Below, in pieces: positions 1-9,043 of a stretch of 13,229 nt of DNA (within the stretch, counting starts at the first letter, position 1; each line of letters opens with the position of its first letter). Source of the stretch: Spirochaetota bacterium (GTDB taxonomy: Bacteria; Spirochaetota; UBA12135; COTS27; JAFLEE01); the NCBI GenBank assembly GCA_017302015.1, contig JAFLEE010000112.1, forward strand, positions 1 through 13,229, given 5' to 3'. Position numbers and translations under genes: made by a program. Under the pieces are notes generated by a model, which was not told where the DNA came from, searched no databases, and worked only from the letters and a program-made list of their open reading frames with translations.

Positions 1-1
1 G

Positions 2-1255
2 GCCGAAAGCCTCGCCGCGATCCAGAAGGCGCTCTTTTGGAAGCCCGAGAAGCCCGAATACCTGGCCCAACTCCGGGAAGTCTATTTCCGGGGGGGGAAA
101 TACCGCGAATTGGCGGATTTCCTCAAGAAGAGCCGGGGCACCGACCGGGACGCGGCGAGCCAATACGACCTGGCCTATTGCCAGTACCTCATCGGGCGCA
201 AGGGCCCGTGGACGATGCCCGACCGCGCCTATAACGACTTGAACCTCTTCCCGCCCCTGGACCGTTGCCTCGCCCTCGACGAGAACAACGAGGCGGTGCG
301 CGCCTTCGCCGAAGAGATCGTGCTGCGCAATTATCCCCTCACCGACCCATTGCGGGAGAAATACGCGCGCTTCCACCGCGAACGCGTCGCCTGGTTCCTC
401 TCCCGCGGCGAGAACGAAAAGGCCCACCTCTCGTGGCTCCGCCTCGTGCGCCTGGTCCCCCAGAACCTGGACGACCGCCTCGGCTACGCGTCCTTCCTGA
501 AGGACCTGGGGTGGACGAGTTCCTACCTCGAGCAACTCAAACTCATCCGGAATTTCTCCATCGTGTCGAAGTTCGAGATCGAGGCCAAGATCCTCATCAA
601 CGAGCGCCGTCTCTCCGGATCCATCGAACGGCGCTATAAATTGGATCCCCTCGCCGTGGATTTCGTGAAGCAGCGCCTCCTCCTGGTGGCGGCGATCCCC
701 GTGGCCTCGCGCGCCACCCGCAACGTCGACGAGGTCTTCCGCCAACTCCTGCTCGACCGCCTCGGGCAGATGCACGGCGTGCAGGCGAAGCTCCAGGACG
801 GCCGGCCCCTCGAGACCGTGCTGACCCAAGACCCCGGCGACTATTACCTTTCGGCTTCCATCGATGAGCAGGCGACGCGCCTGAAGGTCGAGTTCGTGCT
901 CAGCGATGCGGTGAAGCGCATCCCCCTCGAAAAGAAGACCTTCGTCACCGACGGGAAGGAGAAGTACCTCGAACTCCTCTCCCAATTCGGCCGGTGGTTG
1001 CGCGAGGCCCTCCCCCCGAAGGGGCACGTGCTCGTCGCCCGTCCCGACCACCTCGTGATCGGGGTCGGAGCCCGGGACGGGCTCTCCCCCGATAAACGGC
1101 TCGAAGTTTTTTCGGGCACCCGGACCGACCTCCCCGCCTTGGGCGTGCTCAAGCCGAAGGAGATCGAGGAATACTTCTGCACCGCCGAAATCGATCAAAG
1201 CGACCAGCTTCGCTTCCTGAAAGCCGGCGATACGGTCATCGGGAAGAAGAAATAG
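2..1255 (+). CDS. TPR-like protein with TolB/FlgT-like C-terminal domains (5' partial)
   Basis: The reading frame is open from base 2 to a TAG stop, giving 417 visible residues; the true start lies upstream of the window. A TTG at 110 is in frame, but the coding frame continues before it with the same character, so I do not take it as the start. Visible residues 1-210 are helical and look like degenerate tetratricopeptide repeats, for example alternating small and aromatic positions around ALFWKPEKPEYLAQLREVYF. Residues about 243-345 start with LLLVAAIPVASRATRNVDEV and resemble the TolB-like/CsgG-like fold found in periplasmic assembly proteins. The last 75 residues, with HLVIGVGARDGLSPDKRLEVF and a final LKAGDTVIG, resemble the C-terminal domain of FlgT-type proteins. 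These are family resemblances judged by eye. A periplasmic or lipoprotein scaffold role is inferred; the signal sequence would be outside the window. A short gap separates it from the next gene, so the two are probably co-transcribed. Confidence 0.75.
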   Translation, partial: AESLAAIQKALFWKPEKPEYLAQLREVYFRGGKYRELADFLKKSRGTDRDAASQYDLAYCQYLIGRKGPWTMPDRAYNDLNLFPPLDRCLALDENNEAVRAFAEEIVLRNYPLTDPLREKYARFHRERVAWFLSRGENEKAHLSWLRLVRLVPQNLDDRLGYASFLKDLGWTSSYLEQLKLIRNFSIVSKFEIEAKILINERRLSGSIERRYKLDPLAVDFVKQRLLLVAAIPVASRATRNVDEVFRQLLLDRLGQMHGVQAKLQDGRPLETVLTQDPGDYYLSASIDEQATRLKVEFVLSDAVKRIPLEKKTFVTDGKEKYLELLSQFGRWLREALPPKGHVLVARPDHLVIGVGARDGLSPDKRLEVFSGTRTDLPALGVLKPKEIEEYFCTAEIDQSDQLRFLKAGDTVIGKKK

Positions 1256-1256
1256 C

Positions 1257-1281
1257 CCCGGCGCGGGAGTTCGCGCCCGGG
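1257..1281 (+). other. GC-rich hairpin just after a stop codon
   Basis: CCCGGCGCG (1257-1265) pairs with CGCGCCCGGG (1272-1281) with one bulged base and a six-base loop. It begins one base after the TAG stop of the upstream gene and ends 12 bases before the next start codon. No T-tract follows, so it is not a standard intrinsic terminator. It could attenuate transcription, protect the upstream 3' end after processing, or limit ribosome access to the downstream gene. The pairing is visible; the role is not known. Confidence 0.4.
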
Positions 1282-1293
1282 ACGACCGGTTCC

Positions 1294-2166
1294 ATGGCAA
1301 TTCGATTCCCCCTTGCCCTCGCGATCTACGGCCTTTTTGCGATGGCCCAAGGCGCCGAGGCCCGCTACGGCGTCGTGCTGGTGGAGGCCCCTTCCCCGCC
1401 CCCGGCCCGACTCCGGATCGTCGCGGTCCGAGCCGGCGAAAAGGCTGAACTGACCCTACGGGTCGGCCGGAATCTCCTCCCGATCGGCACCTGGGTTCTC
1501 TCCGCCTCCCGGGGGGGGCCAGAGGAATGGACTTCCACGATCACCCTCGCAGGCGGTGAGGATGTCCGCGCCATGATCGAATTTCCCGAAGCGGGCTGGA
1601 ACCTCGACATCAGGGCCCGCAAACCCGGGTGGGATCTCTACCGGGGGACCCGCCGCCTTCTATTGGCGCGGGAGAGCCGCGTCCTCCTGACGAACCTTTC
1701 CCCGGGGGACGGCGAATGGATGCTCCGCGACGGCAGCGGCCGCTTCGCTTGGGCCGAGTTCGAGGGCGAGTCGGGCCGGACCCTGGTTTGGCATCCCGCT
1801 TGGCGCCACCCGGTTTGGACTCCGATCGCCTGCGGGCTCGCCGGCCTGGTTCCCGGCGCGAACTATTTCATCCACTTCCCCTCCCGGGGCGCGGGTTTCA
1901 TCTTCGCCACCGCCCTCGTTTTCCACGTCACCGGGGTGGCCCTGGCCCTTTCCGCCACCCAGGAACTCCGGGAATTGTCGACGACCACCACGCACATCCC
2001 GTCGGAGACGCTCCTCGGGGTGATGATCGCTTCCGCCGCGGTCCATGGGTTCCTCTCCTGGGCCGGGGCCCGCGCGGACCTGCGGGAACTCGATTCGCGG
2101 GTTGCCGGGGGGGTCTCCTGGTTCCCCGGGGAACCGCTGCGGGCCACGCTCGCCTTTCGGTTCTAG
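1294..2166 (+). CDS. Secreted/membrane protein of unknown function, DUF5683-like C-terminal half
   Basis: 290 residues. Residues 1-22 form a plausible signal peptide (hydrophobic LALAIYGLFAMAQG, then AEA just before the mature chain). Residues 25-165 are beta-rich with no Cys, and a stretch near 101-165 (PGWDLYRGTRRLL and following) is reminiscent of a PEGA-type domain, but weakly. Residues about 172-220 and 238-257 are hydrophobic and probably membrane segments; GLAGLVPGANYF followed by RGAGFIF recalls small bacterial membrane proteins of the DUF5683 type, which carry an lPG-x-G/N-x-Y motif. The chain ends LRATLAFRF, an aromatic end like that of outer-membrane proteins, which fits poorly with helical membrane segments. 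I do not recognise a function. The ATG at 1294 is the first in frame before the signal peptide; there is no clear Shine-Dalgarno sequence. It lies 38 bases after the upstream gene, and its stop is seven bases from the stop of the convergent sprA-like gene. Confidence 0.75.
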   Translation: MAIRFPLALAIYGLFAMAQGAEARYGVVLVEAPSPPPARLRIVAVRAGEKAELTLRVGRNLLPIGTWVLSASRGGPEEWTSTITLAGGEDVRAMIEFPEAGWNLDIRARKPGWDLYRGTRRLLLARESRVLLTNLSPGDGEWMLRDGSGRFAWAEFEGESGRTLVWHPAWRHPVWTPIACGLAGLVPGANYFIHFPSRGAGFIFATALVFHVTGVALALSATQELRELSTTTTHIPSETLLGVMIASAAVHGFLSWAGARADLRELDSRVAGGVSWFPGEPLRATLAFRF

Positions 2167-2173
2167 CCGGGGC

Positions 2174-5100
2174 TTAGAATCGGAGCGAGCCGCCCACGCT
2201 GATCTCGACGCCCAATTGGATATAGTCCGATTGACGCATATAAGTGGGGTCCCAATTGAGTTTTTGGGAGGCGGTGAGTTTCTCGTAGTCGACCCCGAGG
2301 TAGGCCACGTAACTCGGGGCCTGCATGCGCTCCACCAGGGCCAATGAAACGCCCCAATTGAGGCTGAAATTCTGGGTGAACGGGAGCGTCGAATTATAGC
2401 CCGTTCGCAGGGACCACCGGGAGAACTCGCCCCGGTTCGGGTCGGTGAAATTGCTCAGGTTCTTCAGCGCTTGGACGTTGGGCTGCTGGATGGGGGCGAC
2501 ATTGCCGGCTTGGAGAGCGCCCACGTCCACCGCGGGGATCTCATACTGGTACCAATTGAGGTTGAGGCCGATCTGTTGGGAGGTGTTCTGGGGGAGTTTG
2601 AACTCGCGCTTGAAGAGTTTGATCGTCAGCGGCTTGGGCTCGTTCCAGCGGAAATTGACCGCGAGGGAATGCCGCCAAGTGATCAGGTCGCTGCGCTCCA
2701 GGGGGAGCCCGCCGCTCGTCGTGGCCTGGACCCAGTTCTCGTTGCTCCCGACGTTGAGGACTTCCTCGAGGCCGTTATTGGTGACGGTCACCCATGCCGG
2801 GTCGCCGATCCCCAGGTAATCCGCGTACCGATTCGAGCCCGAACGGTCCCCGTAGCGCCAACGCAGGAGTTGGTCGTTGCGGCTGACCCCCAATTCGTAG
2901 ACGAACCCCATGGTGAGTTCCCGGAAAAGCCGCAGGGTCGTGCCCGCCCGGAAATTATGGGCGGTCACGACCGTTTTCAGGTTGTAATCCTCGGTTTCCT
3001 TGTAGGTGTAATTGGCGTCGAGGTCCACCCCGCGGGAGAAGCCCTTCCCCGATTTGAAGAGGCTGGAGAGGAGGCGCGAGAAACGGTCGAACTTCTTGTC
3101 GATGGAGAAATTTCGGCTTAAGTTCTGTTGGATTTGGGAGGTGGTCTTTCCCGTCGTGAGCCCCCCGGAGAAGCGGAACGTATCGGGCAGGAAATAGTCG
3201 ATGACCGGGAAACGACGCAGCGTCAGGGTCAGGTCCCAGGAATCGCTTTGGAGCGCGCTTTCCGCATAGTCCCGGTGCGCATCGAGGAGCGTGGTGGCCG
3301 AAGCCCCGTCGGCCACCACGGGCCGCGTCACGTACTGGATGACCCGATCCAGGGTCGCCGCCCGGGCCGCCCTCCCCTGGTTGAAGGCTTCCATGCGGGC
3401 GCGGGCCACGACATCCGGGGATTCGAAAAGTGAACGGACCAAGAAATAGAGGTCCATGGGTCCCGCGAGGTCGAACCAGGGAAGGGACCCGAAGAGGAGC
3501 GGCACGGCGCGTTGGACGGCGGCCGGCTGGGAATCCCCGTCCGAGAAGGACCCCGTGGAGCCGGGGAAATCCCGGTTCAACGACTGCCAAAGGGGGATGG
3601 TGCCGGGGTTCTCGTAGAGCTGGTCATTGGCGGTGAGGGAGACGCGGCGGGTGAAACTGATCGGGAGCCCCTGGATCAGGAACTTATCGCCGAAGGCGAA
3701 GGGGATCCTCAGGTTGAGGGTGAAATCGTCCCGAAGATCGCGGGTGGTGACCAGGTTGGTGAACCAGTCCTGCACCTGGACGGCGTAGGAGGTGAATTGG
3801 GCCCTTTTTTCCAGGGGGATCGACGCCAGGGAGCCCGCGAGGTAATCCGCCGCGACGAAGGAACGGGGGGCCTTCCGGAAATCGGATTCGGCGTGGCTCC
3901 AACTCCCCGAGAGGGAGAATCCTCCGCCGAGGATGGGGACGGGGCCCTTCAGGAGGGGTTGGGCGACGCTGAGGCTCGCGTTGTAGGAGCGGTCCACCCC
4001 GGTCATGAGGGAAAGGTCCTTGATCTGGTGGTCCTGCCAGAGGCTGCGGATCTCCGGCCACCAGGTTTCGTACCAGTTCGTATAGAGCGTTTCCGGCTCG
4101 AAGAGGCGCTGGATCTCCTCCAAGTTCGCGTTGGAGGAATTGGTGAGGCTGAAATAGGTCGACTCGCCCCAGGAGGTGCCGAAGTTGAGGCGGATCTCAT
4201 AGAGGGCGAGGTCGAAGGTGAGTTCCTGGCTCCGGCGGAATTGGTAGTCGGCTTGGCTCAGGTAATCCTTCTTCTTGACGATGGATTGGAAGGAGTCCGG
4301 GAAATACTGGTAGACGGGCGAGCGCGCGGCGGCGGGGAGGCCGAAGAGGGCCTCGACCGGATACCAGGGGCTCCCCGATTCGTTCCAGACGCTCAAATCG
4401 GACCGCAGGAGGTTGGTCGCCAAGGTCAAGGTCCGCGTGAAATCGGCCCCGATCTTGTAGGACTGCCCGACGGAGACCTTGGGGGTGATGGCCCAGGTTT
4501 TGCTCTCCCCCAGGGAATAGGATTTGATGACGTTCTCCTGGTTTTCCACCCGGAGCTTGGCGGTGGCGGGATCGATGGAGACGTTGCTCCCCGTGCTGTC
4601 CACCGGGACGAAACGCACGGCGCGGCTCGTGGACCTGGAGACCGAGTGGTTGATATCGGGGGTGAACCGGCCGAGCGGGGCCGGGAATTTCAGGCCGAGA
4701 TTATAGCGGGTCACCGCGGTGTCCCCCACGCCCTGGTTCTCCTTCGGCATGAGCGCATCGTCCCATTGGCTGACGTAATAGTTTTTGAGCATCTCGTAGC
4801 CGAAGGAGAGGGAGCGCAGCACGTTCATCCCCGCGTTGATCGAGACGGACTCCCGCTGCGTCTGGTTGCCCGCCAGGTCGAGGCTGCTGAAATTGAGGCC
4901 GTTATGGCTGACCTGGAGCCCGGCCGAAAGCCCGGAAAGGATCTCGGTTTCGCGCACGCGCACCGGCGTCTTCTTCCCGACGGCCACCCCGAAGCGGTAG
5001 GATTGGCCGAATTGCACCTGGTCTTCCGCCATGTAGATATCGTTGACCCAAAGATTCCCGCGCCGCGGGGCCGAGTCCGGGTTGACGACGCCCACCGCGG

Positions 5101-8100
5101 TATAGGCGACCTCGAAGAGCGTCGGCGAGCCCTTCTTGGTGATGGCGTAATCCGAGAGCGCCATCGGCAAGGGGGTCTCGGTGTTCCGGTTCCCCCGCCC
5201 GATCACCTTGGAACTCCGGTGGGCCAGGAGGAATTGGTTGCTCCCCCGCTTGCTGCGGGTGGACGCTTCCTCATCCGGGGTCTTCCCGCGGAAGATGATG
5301 GAGAACTCGTGCCAGAGCGTCTCCGAAGTGCCGCCGGTATAATTGCTGATGATCCGCGCGGGGATGCTGAGCTCGTAGTAGTTCTGCTCGTTCTTCCCGA
5401 AACGGTAGACGAGCCGCTCCGCCCCGTCGACGCTCTGTTCCCGCGCGAAGACGAAGAAGCGCATCTGGTAGTAGGCCGAGAGATCCACGGCCCCGGAGGG
5501 CAGGAGGGTCTCCACCCAGGCCATGCGGCCGTCGGTGGAACCGGCCAAGCCGCTCGAAGGAACCCCGTTCAGGTTGTACTCCAACGACAGGGCCGATTCG
5601 CTGAGGCGGTCGTATTCGCTCGTGAGGAGCGATCCGTTCAGGTCCTCGTACACGTTGCGGAAGGCCCGGGCGACGTGGTTCCGCCGGTAATAATCGTCCT
5701 GGAGCGTGTTGATCGTATAGACGGACAATTGCGGGGTCGCGGGAAGGATGAAGCCGTCGACGCGGGTGGCGTTCCAACTCGAGCCCTTGAACGTGATGGA
5801 ATCGATGACCAGGCGGCCGCGCGGGCGCGTGTTGGAGGTTTCCAGGAGGTTGACGCGGAAGAAGCGGGCGGCCGAGAGCACGTTGGTGCCGGCGAGGCTC
5901 TGGAGGGGCATGCTGACTTTCCAGAACGACTCCTTCTGGAGGGGGTCGGTGCCGCCGGTGGTATTGGAAAGCCGCTGGTATTGAAGGCCGGCGATATTCG
6001 TGAGCGCCTGCTCCTGGGCATCCAGGACTTTCGAGGAGTTCCATAAAAGGAAGAAATTGGTGGCGCCGCCCGTCGTCGCGGCCCCCGGGAAGGTGGTCAT
6101 GATCTCGTTGGTGTTCAGGAGGGTATCGCCGTTGAAATCCGCGGTATCCATGCGCCCGTTCCCCTCATCCACCGTCGCCGGGGAACGCCAACCGCGCCAT
6201 CCCCCCCCGATGCGGGTCTGGATGGGCGTCGTCCCCAGGTTGTAGGAAAAGGGGAACCCGAGGGGATCGTTGGGGCTCGTCTCACGCAAGGGGCCGGTCC
6301 CCGTGCGGTCGAGGTCCTCGGTGGGTTGCCCGACATCGATCGAGAAGCCGAGCACGTTGGTCTCGTCGCCGACGAGGCCCCCCTCGTCGACGCTGGGGAT
6401 GAGTTTGTAGATGATCTCCATGCGCCGGAAGCGGGTGAAATCGATCCCCCGATTGCCGTAGGCCCCGAAATAGGTCGTCGGCGCGACGAAAGAGAGGTAG
6501 CCGAGGGACGTGCCGCCGTTGGAGCGCACGGGGGAAAAATCGTAGTCGAACACGAGGGAGGATTGTTCCGGGAATTGGGCCCGGTCCAATTGGCCCTCGC
6601 CGTAGACCTGGAAAGGGCCGGGCCGCACTTCGAAGGGCCTGAAATTGACGTCTTGGCGGTGGTTGACGACGCCGTCGGCCGTATTCGACCTCATGCCCAT
6701 CTCGTCCACGAGATCGAACGGCACCGCGGTGCGTGTGCCCGAGAGGTTATAGAGGTTGAAATCCACGAAGTAGGATTTCCCGAGGCGGCGGTTCTCCGCG
6801 CCATCGAGGCGGGGGTTGGCCGTGAAATAGTAGTTCTGGAAATTCTTGGCCGCGTTGAAGGCGTATTCCGTATCCTCCGGCTCCATATTGTTGAAGACGG
6901 CGACGCCGCGCACGTTGCGGTCGAAGAGGCTGAAGGCGTATTCCCCGGAGACGTTCACGCTCCAGTCGTTGTTGCGCTTGCGGGCCAGGAGGGCCACGAG
7001 GTCGAGTTGGGTATCGACATCGGCGACGAATTGCGCCGTGGTTTCGCTGCCCACCCGGGGGGCCGTGAGGCTGGTCTGTCCGCTGGAATAGGCGACGCTC
7101 GAGCCGATATAGCTGCCCTCCCGGAAGGTGTAGTCCGCCCGGCCGCCGACGAGGACGCGCTGGAGGCTGCTGCCGAAGGGCTGGTATTCGTAGAAGACCT
7201 CGACCTTGTCCCCCAGGAGCAGGGGCGTGGTGGCGTTGAAGGTGATGCGCCCGCTGTAGAGGTTGACGTTGTACTCGCTGTCGGCCATCAACCGGCCGTT
7301 GCGCACGACCACCACGGAGTTGGGGAGGATATTGGGGTGCCCCAGGCTGATGTAGTTCTGGGCCGGGGCGCGGTAGGACAAGGAGAAGCGGATTTGGCTA
7401 TTGGCCTCGAGCGGGGTCAGCGCGTCGTACATCCCGGCGTACCAGGCCGGCCGGTTGGTGAGGGCGCGGCGGTCCTCGAAGCGCAGGTAGCCCCGATCCG
7501 GGAACACTTCGGCATTCCCGTAGTATTGGAACCGCGTATTGTAGGTGCCGATCCAAACCACGGGGTCGATCAGGTCGCCGCTGGCGGAGAGGATCTTCAT
7601 GCGGAACGAGGAGATGTCGAAGCCGGAGTCGATCTCGTAGTGGTTGCGGAGTTCGAGGCTATCGCCCAGGTCCGCGGCGGTCACGAGGGGGAAATCGATG
7701 AGGGCGAAATTCTGGAAGACCGGGAGGTTCGTGCTGAAGGTGAGCGGGGTGAAGATCAGGTTGGACATCTGGCGCGCCCAGTTGCTGGAACTGGCGGGCA
7801 GGTTATTGCTGCGGCTGTAGAAAAGGACCGAGTAATAGGGGCTGCCGGGCTTCTGCCCCATGCAGTCGAAGATCCCGGCCGTGCTGTCCATGCGCCAGCG
7901 GGAGCCGTCGAGGCGCTGGAAATACACCCGGCTCGCCGTCCCCTGGGGATCCAGGAAGGTGAAGACCGCATCGGCCGTATTCGTCGAGGTGCCGGACACC
8001 GAGACGAAGAAGAAGGCGTCTTTGATGGAGCGGTCGGGGAGCTGGTAGAAGCGGTTGGCCGCGTAGGTGATATCCTTCCTCTGGACCGCCTCGCCGATGT

Positions 8101-9043
8101 TGAAATCCTCCCGCACGCTCACGCCCTTGGTGAAACTCAGGCTCGCGGACATGTTGAAGTTCTTGCGGGACGCCTTCATCTCGAGGCCGAAGGCATCCTT
8201 CTGGGAGCCCCCGCCGGTGACGAATTGGGATTTCCCCCCGAGGTTGACCCCGACATCGCCCAGGCGCACGCTGGTGATCAGTTCGTTCGGGTCGCCCTTG
8301 TACTCCACACGGTAATTATTGCGCCGGCTGCGCGCGTCGTAATCCACCTCCACCTCCACCTTCCGGGCGATCGTGCCCTGCAGGCTGATGACCAGGTTCT
8401 GGTCCGCGGTGAACCCGTCGGCCACCAGGCGTTCCCCGGTGAAGGGGAGGTTATCGGAGGCGAACGGCCTCACGGGAGGCCCCAAGGCCCCCTTCTCGAA
8501 GGTCGGGTAGAGATAACTGTACTTGTACCGGGGGGCGGCCGAGGCGCCGGGGTCCAGGTACTTGAGGTAGCCCGCGGTGCCCCATTTCAAGTTGAGGGTC
8601 TGGTTCCCATAGAGGCGCATGGTCGTCTCGATGCTCTCCATGCTGAAGGCCAGGCCGCCCGCGGGCTGGTCCGCGCGCTTCTTCACCTCGGGGGCGCTCT
8701 GGATCTGGTAGAAGAGTTGGCGCTTATAGGCGTCGAACCGGAAATAGTCCCAGAGGAAGGCCCGGTCGGGGTCCTTCAGATACTGGCGCAGGCGAAGGTC
8801 GAGAAGCGCGTTGCCCAGTTCCGTTTGCGCCTTGGGCGCTTGGCCGAGGTCGAACCAATCCCAATTGGTCTCGATGCCCCACGGACGCGGGGTGAATTTC
8901 CTGTTCGAATCCCCGATCTCCAGGGGCTTCAGGTCGGTGACCAGGTCCGGGAAATTGAAGACTTCCAGGGCCCCGAGCCACGCCGGCGCCCCGAGGAGGA
9001 AGGCCGCCACCGCCCCGCGTAGAAAGCGCGCGGGTCGTTTCAC
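2174..9043 (-). CDS. sprA: SprA-family giant outer-membrane protein (T9SS translocon-like)
   Basis: 2289 residues, close to the about 2400 of Flavobacterium SprA, the large single-chain outer-membrane barrel that forms the type IX secretion channel. Residues 1-25 are a signal peptide (hydrophobic AVAAFLLGAPAWLGA). Family hallmarks by position: VEYKGDPNELITSVRLGDV at 246-264, matching the SprA 'iKl.Y.G..de.i..i..GnV' block; a second copy-like block at 545-660 with LGHPNILPNSVVVVRNGRL, then dY-G-I and VEVFYEY; DLSAYYQMRFFVF from 1187 (SprA DLR.Y..l.MFVH); NYYELSIP at 1221-1228 (SprA NYYEYEIP); and NLWVND at 1330-1335 (SprA VWxNELRL). A perfect EF-hand-like loop lies at 969-980. The second half alternates like beta-strands, and the chain ends GGSLRF, a BAM-type final Phe. 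The only Cys I saw is at 393. It starts with GTG, overlapping the rseP stop by four bases with no Shine-Dalgarno sequence, so translational coupling is likely. The family call is firm. Secretion function in this organism is inferred, since no other T9SS gene is in the window. Confidence 0.9.
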   Translation of the reverse strand: MKRPARFLRGAVAAFLLGAPAWLGALEVFNFPDLVTDLKPLEIGDSNRKFTPRPWGIETNWDWFDLGQAPKAQTELGNALLDLRLRQYLKDPDRAFLWDYFRFDAYKRQLFYQIQSAPEVKKRADQPAGGLAFSMESIETTMRLYGNQTLNLKWGTAGYLKYLDPGASAAPRYKYSYLYPTFEKGALGPPVRPFASDNLPFTGERLVADGFTADQNLVISLQGTIARKVEVEVDYDARSRRNNYRVEYKGDPNELITSVRLGDVGVNLGGKSQFVTGGGSQKDAFGLEMKASRKNFNMSASLSFTKGVSVREDFNIGEAVQRKDITYAANRFYQLPDRSIKDAFFFVSVSGTSTNTADAVFTFLDPQGTASRVYFQRLDGSRWRMDSTAGIFDCMGQKPGSPYYSVLFYSRSNNLPASSSNWARQMSNLIFTPLTFSTNLPVFQNFALIDFPLVTAADLGDSLELRNHYEIDSGFDISSFRMKILSASGDLIDPVVWIGTYNTRFQYYGNAEVFPDRGYLRFEDRRALTNRPAWYAGMYDALTPLEANSQIRFSLSYRAPAQNYISLGHPNILPNSVVVVRNGRLMADSEYNVNLYSGRITFNATTPLLLGDKVEVFYEYQPFGSSLQRVLVGGRADYTFREGSYIGSSVAYSSGQTSLTAPRVGSETTAQFVADVDTQLDLVALLARKRNNDWSVNVSGEYAFSLFDRNVRGVAVFNNMEPEDTEYAFNAAKNFQNYYFTANPRLDGAENRRLGKSYFVDFNLYNLSGTRTAVPFDLVDEMGMRSNTADGVVNHRQDVNFRPFEVRPGPFQVYGEGQLDRAQFPEQSSLVFDYDFSPVRSNGGTSLGYLSFVAPTTYFGAYGNRGIDFTRFRRMEIIYKLIPSVDEGGLVGDETNVLGFSIDVGQPTEDLDRTGTGPLRETSPNDPLGFPFSYNLGTTPIQTRIGGGWRGWRSPATVDEGNGRMDTADFNGDTLLNTNEIMTTFPGAATTGGATNFFLLWNSSKVLDAQEQALTNIAGLQYQRLSNTTGGTDPLQKESFWKVSMPLQSLAGTNVLSAARFFRVNLLETSNTRPRGRLVIDSITFKGSSWNATRVDGFILPATPQLSVYTINTLQDDYYRRNHVARAFRNVYEDLNGSLLTSEYDRLSESALSLEYNLNGVPSSGLAGSTDGRMAWVETLLPSGAVDLSAYYQMRFFVFAREQSVDGAERLVYRFGKNEQNYYELSIPARIISNYTGGTSETLWHEFSIIFRGKTPDEEASTRSKRGSNQFLLAHRSSKVIGRGNRNTETPLPMALSDYAITKKGSPTLFEVAYTAVGVVNPDSAPRRGNLWVNDIYMAEDQVQFGQSYRFGVAVGKKTPVRVRETEILSGLSAGLQVSHNGLNFSSLDLAGNQTQRESVSINAGMNVLRSLSFGYEMLKNYYVSQWDDALMPKENQGVGDTAVTRYNLGLKFPAPLGRFTPDINHSVSRSTSRAVRFVPVDSTGSNVSIDPATAKLRVENQENVIKSYSLGESKTWAITPKVSVGQSYKIGADFTRTLTLATNLLRSDLSVWNESGSPWYPVEALFGLPAAARSPVYQYFPDSFQSIVKKKDYLSQADYQFRRSQELTFDLALYEIRLNFGTSWGESTYFSLTNSSNANLEEIQRLFEPETLYTNWYETWWPEIRSLWQDHQIKDLSLMTGVDRSYNASLSVAQPLLKGPVPILGGGFSLSGSWSHAESDFRKAPRSFVAADYLAGSLASIPLEKRAQFTSYAVQVQDWFTNLVTTRDLRDDFTLNLRIPFAFGDKFLIQGLPISFTRRVSLTANDQLYENPGTIPLWQSLNRDFPGSTGSFSDGDSQPAAVQRAVPLLFGSLPWFDLAGPMDLYFLVRSLFESPDVVARARMEAFNQGRAARAATLDRVIQYVTRPVVADGASATTLLDAHRDYAESALQSDSWDLTLTLRRFPVIDYFLPDTFRFSGGLTTGKTTSQIQQNLSRNFSIDKKFDRFSRLLSSLFKSGKGFSRGVDLDANYTYKETEDYNLKTVVTAHNFRAGTTLRLFRELTMGFVYELGVSRNDQLLRWRYGDRSGSNRYADYLGIGDPAWVTVTNNGLEEVLNVGSNENWVQATTSGGLPLERSDLITWRHSLAVNFRWNEPKPLTIKLFKREFKLPQNTSQQIGLNLNWYQYEIPAVDVGALQAGNVAPIQQPNVQALKNLSNFTDPNRGEFSRWSLRTGYNSTLPFTQNFSLNWGVSLALVERMQAPSYVAYLGVDYEKLTASQKLNWDPTYMRQSDYIQLGVEISVGGSLRF

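Noticed and set aside
110-1255. TTG at 110 as the start of the first gene
   Set aside because: The same frame is open back to base 2 with continuous repeat-like protein sequence, so the gene is truncated by the window edge rather than starting there.
1257-1281. Intrinsic terminator between the two plus-strand genes
   Set aside because: The hairpin is strong but there is no T-tract after it; kept only as a hairpin of unknown role.
3512-6046. An 844-codon open frame on the plus strand opposite the sprA-like gene
   Set aside because: Its translation is rich in Gly, Glu, Val and Arg with no recognisable domain, as expected for the antisense of a GC-rich gene. The minus-strand protein has clear family motifs over the same bases.
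6326-9022. An 898-codon open frame on the plus strand opposite the N-terminal half of the sprA-like gene
   Set aside because: Low-complexity Gly/Ala/Val/Glu composition, no start signal and no family features; an antisense shadow.
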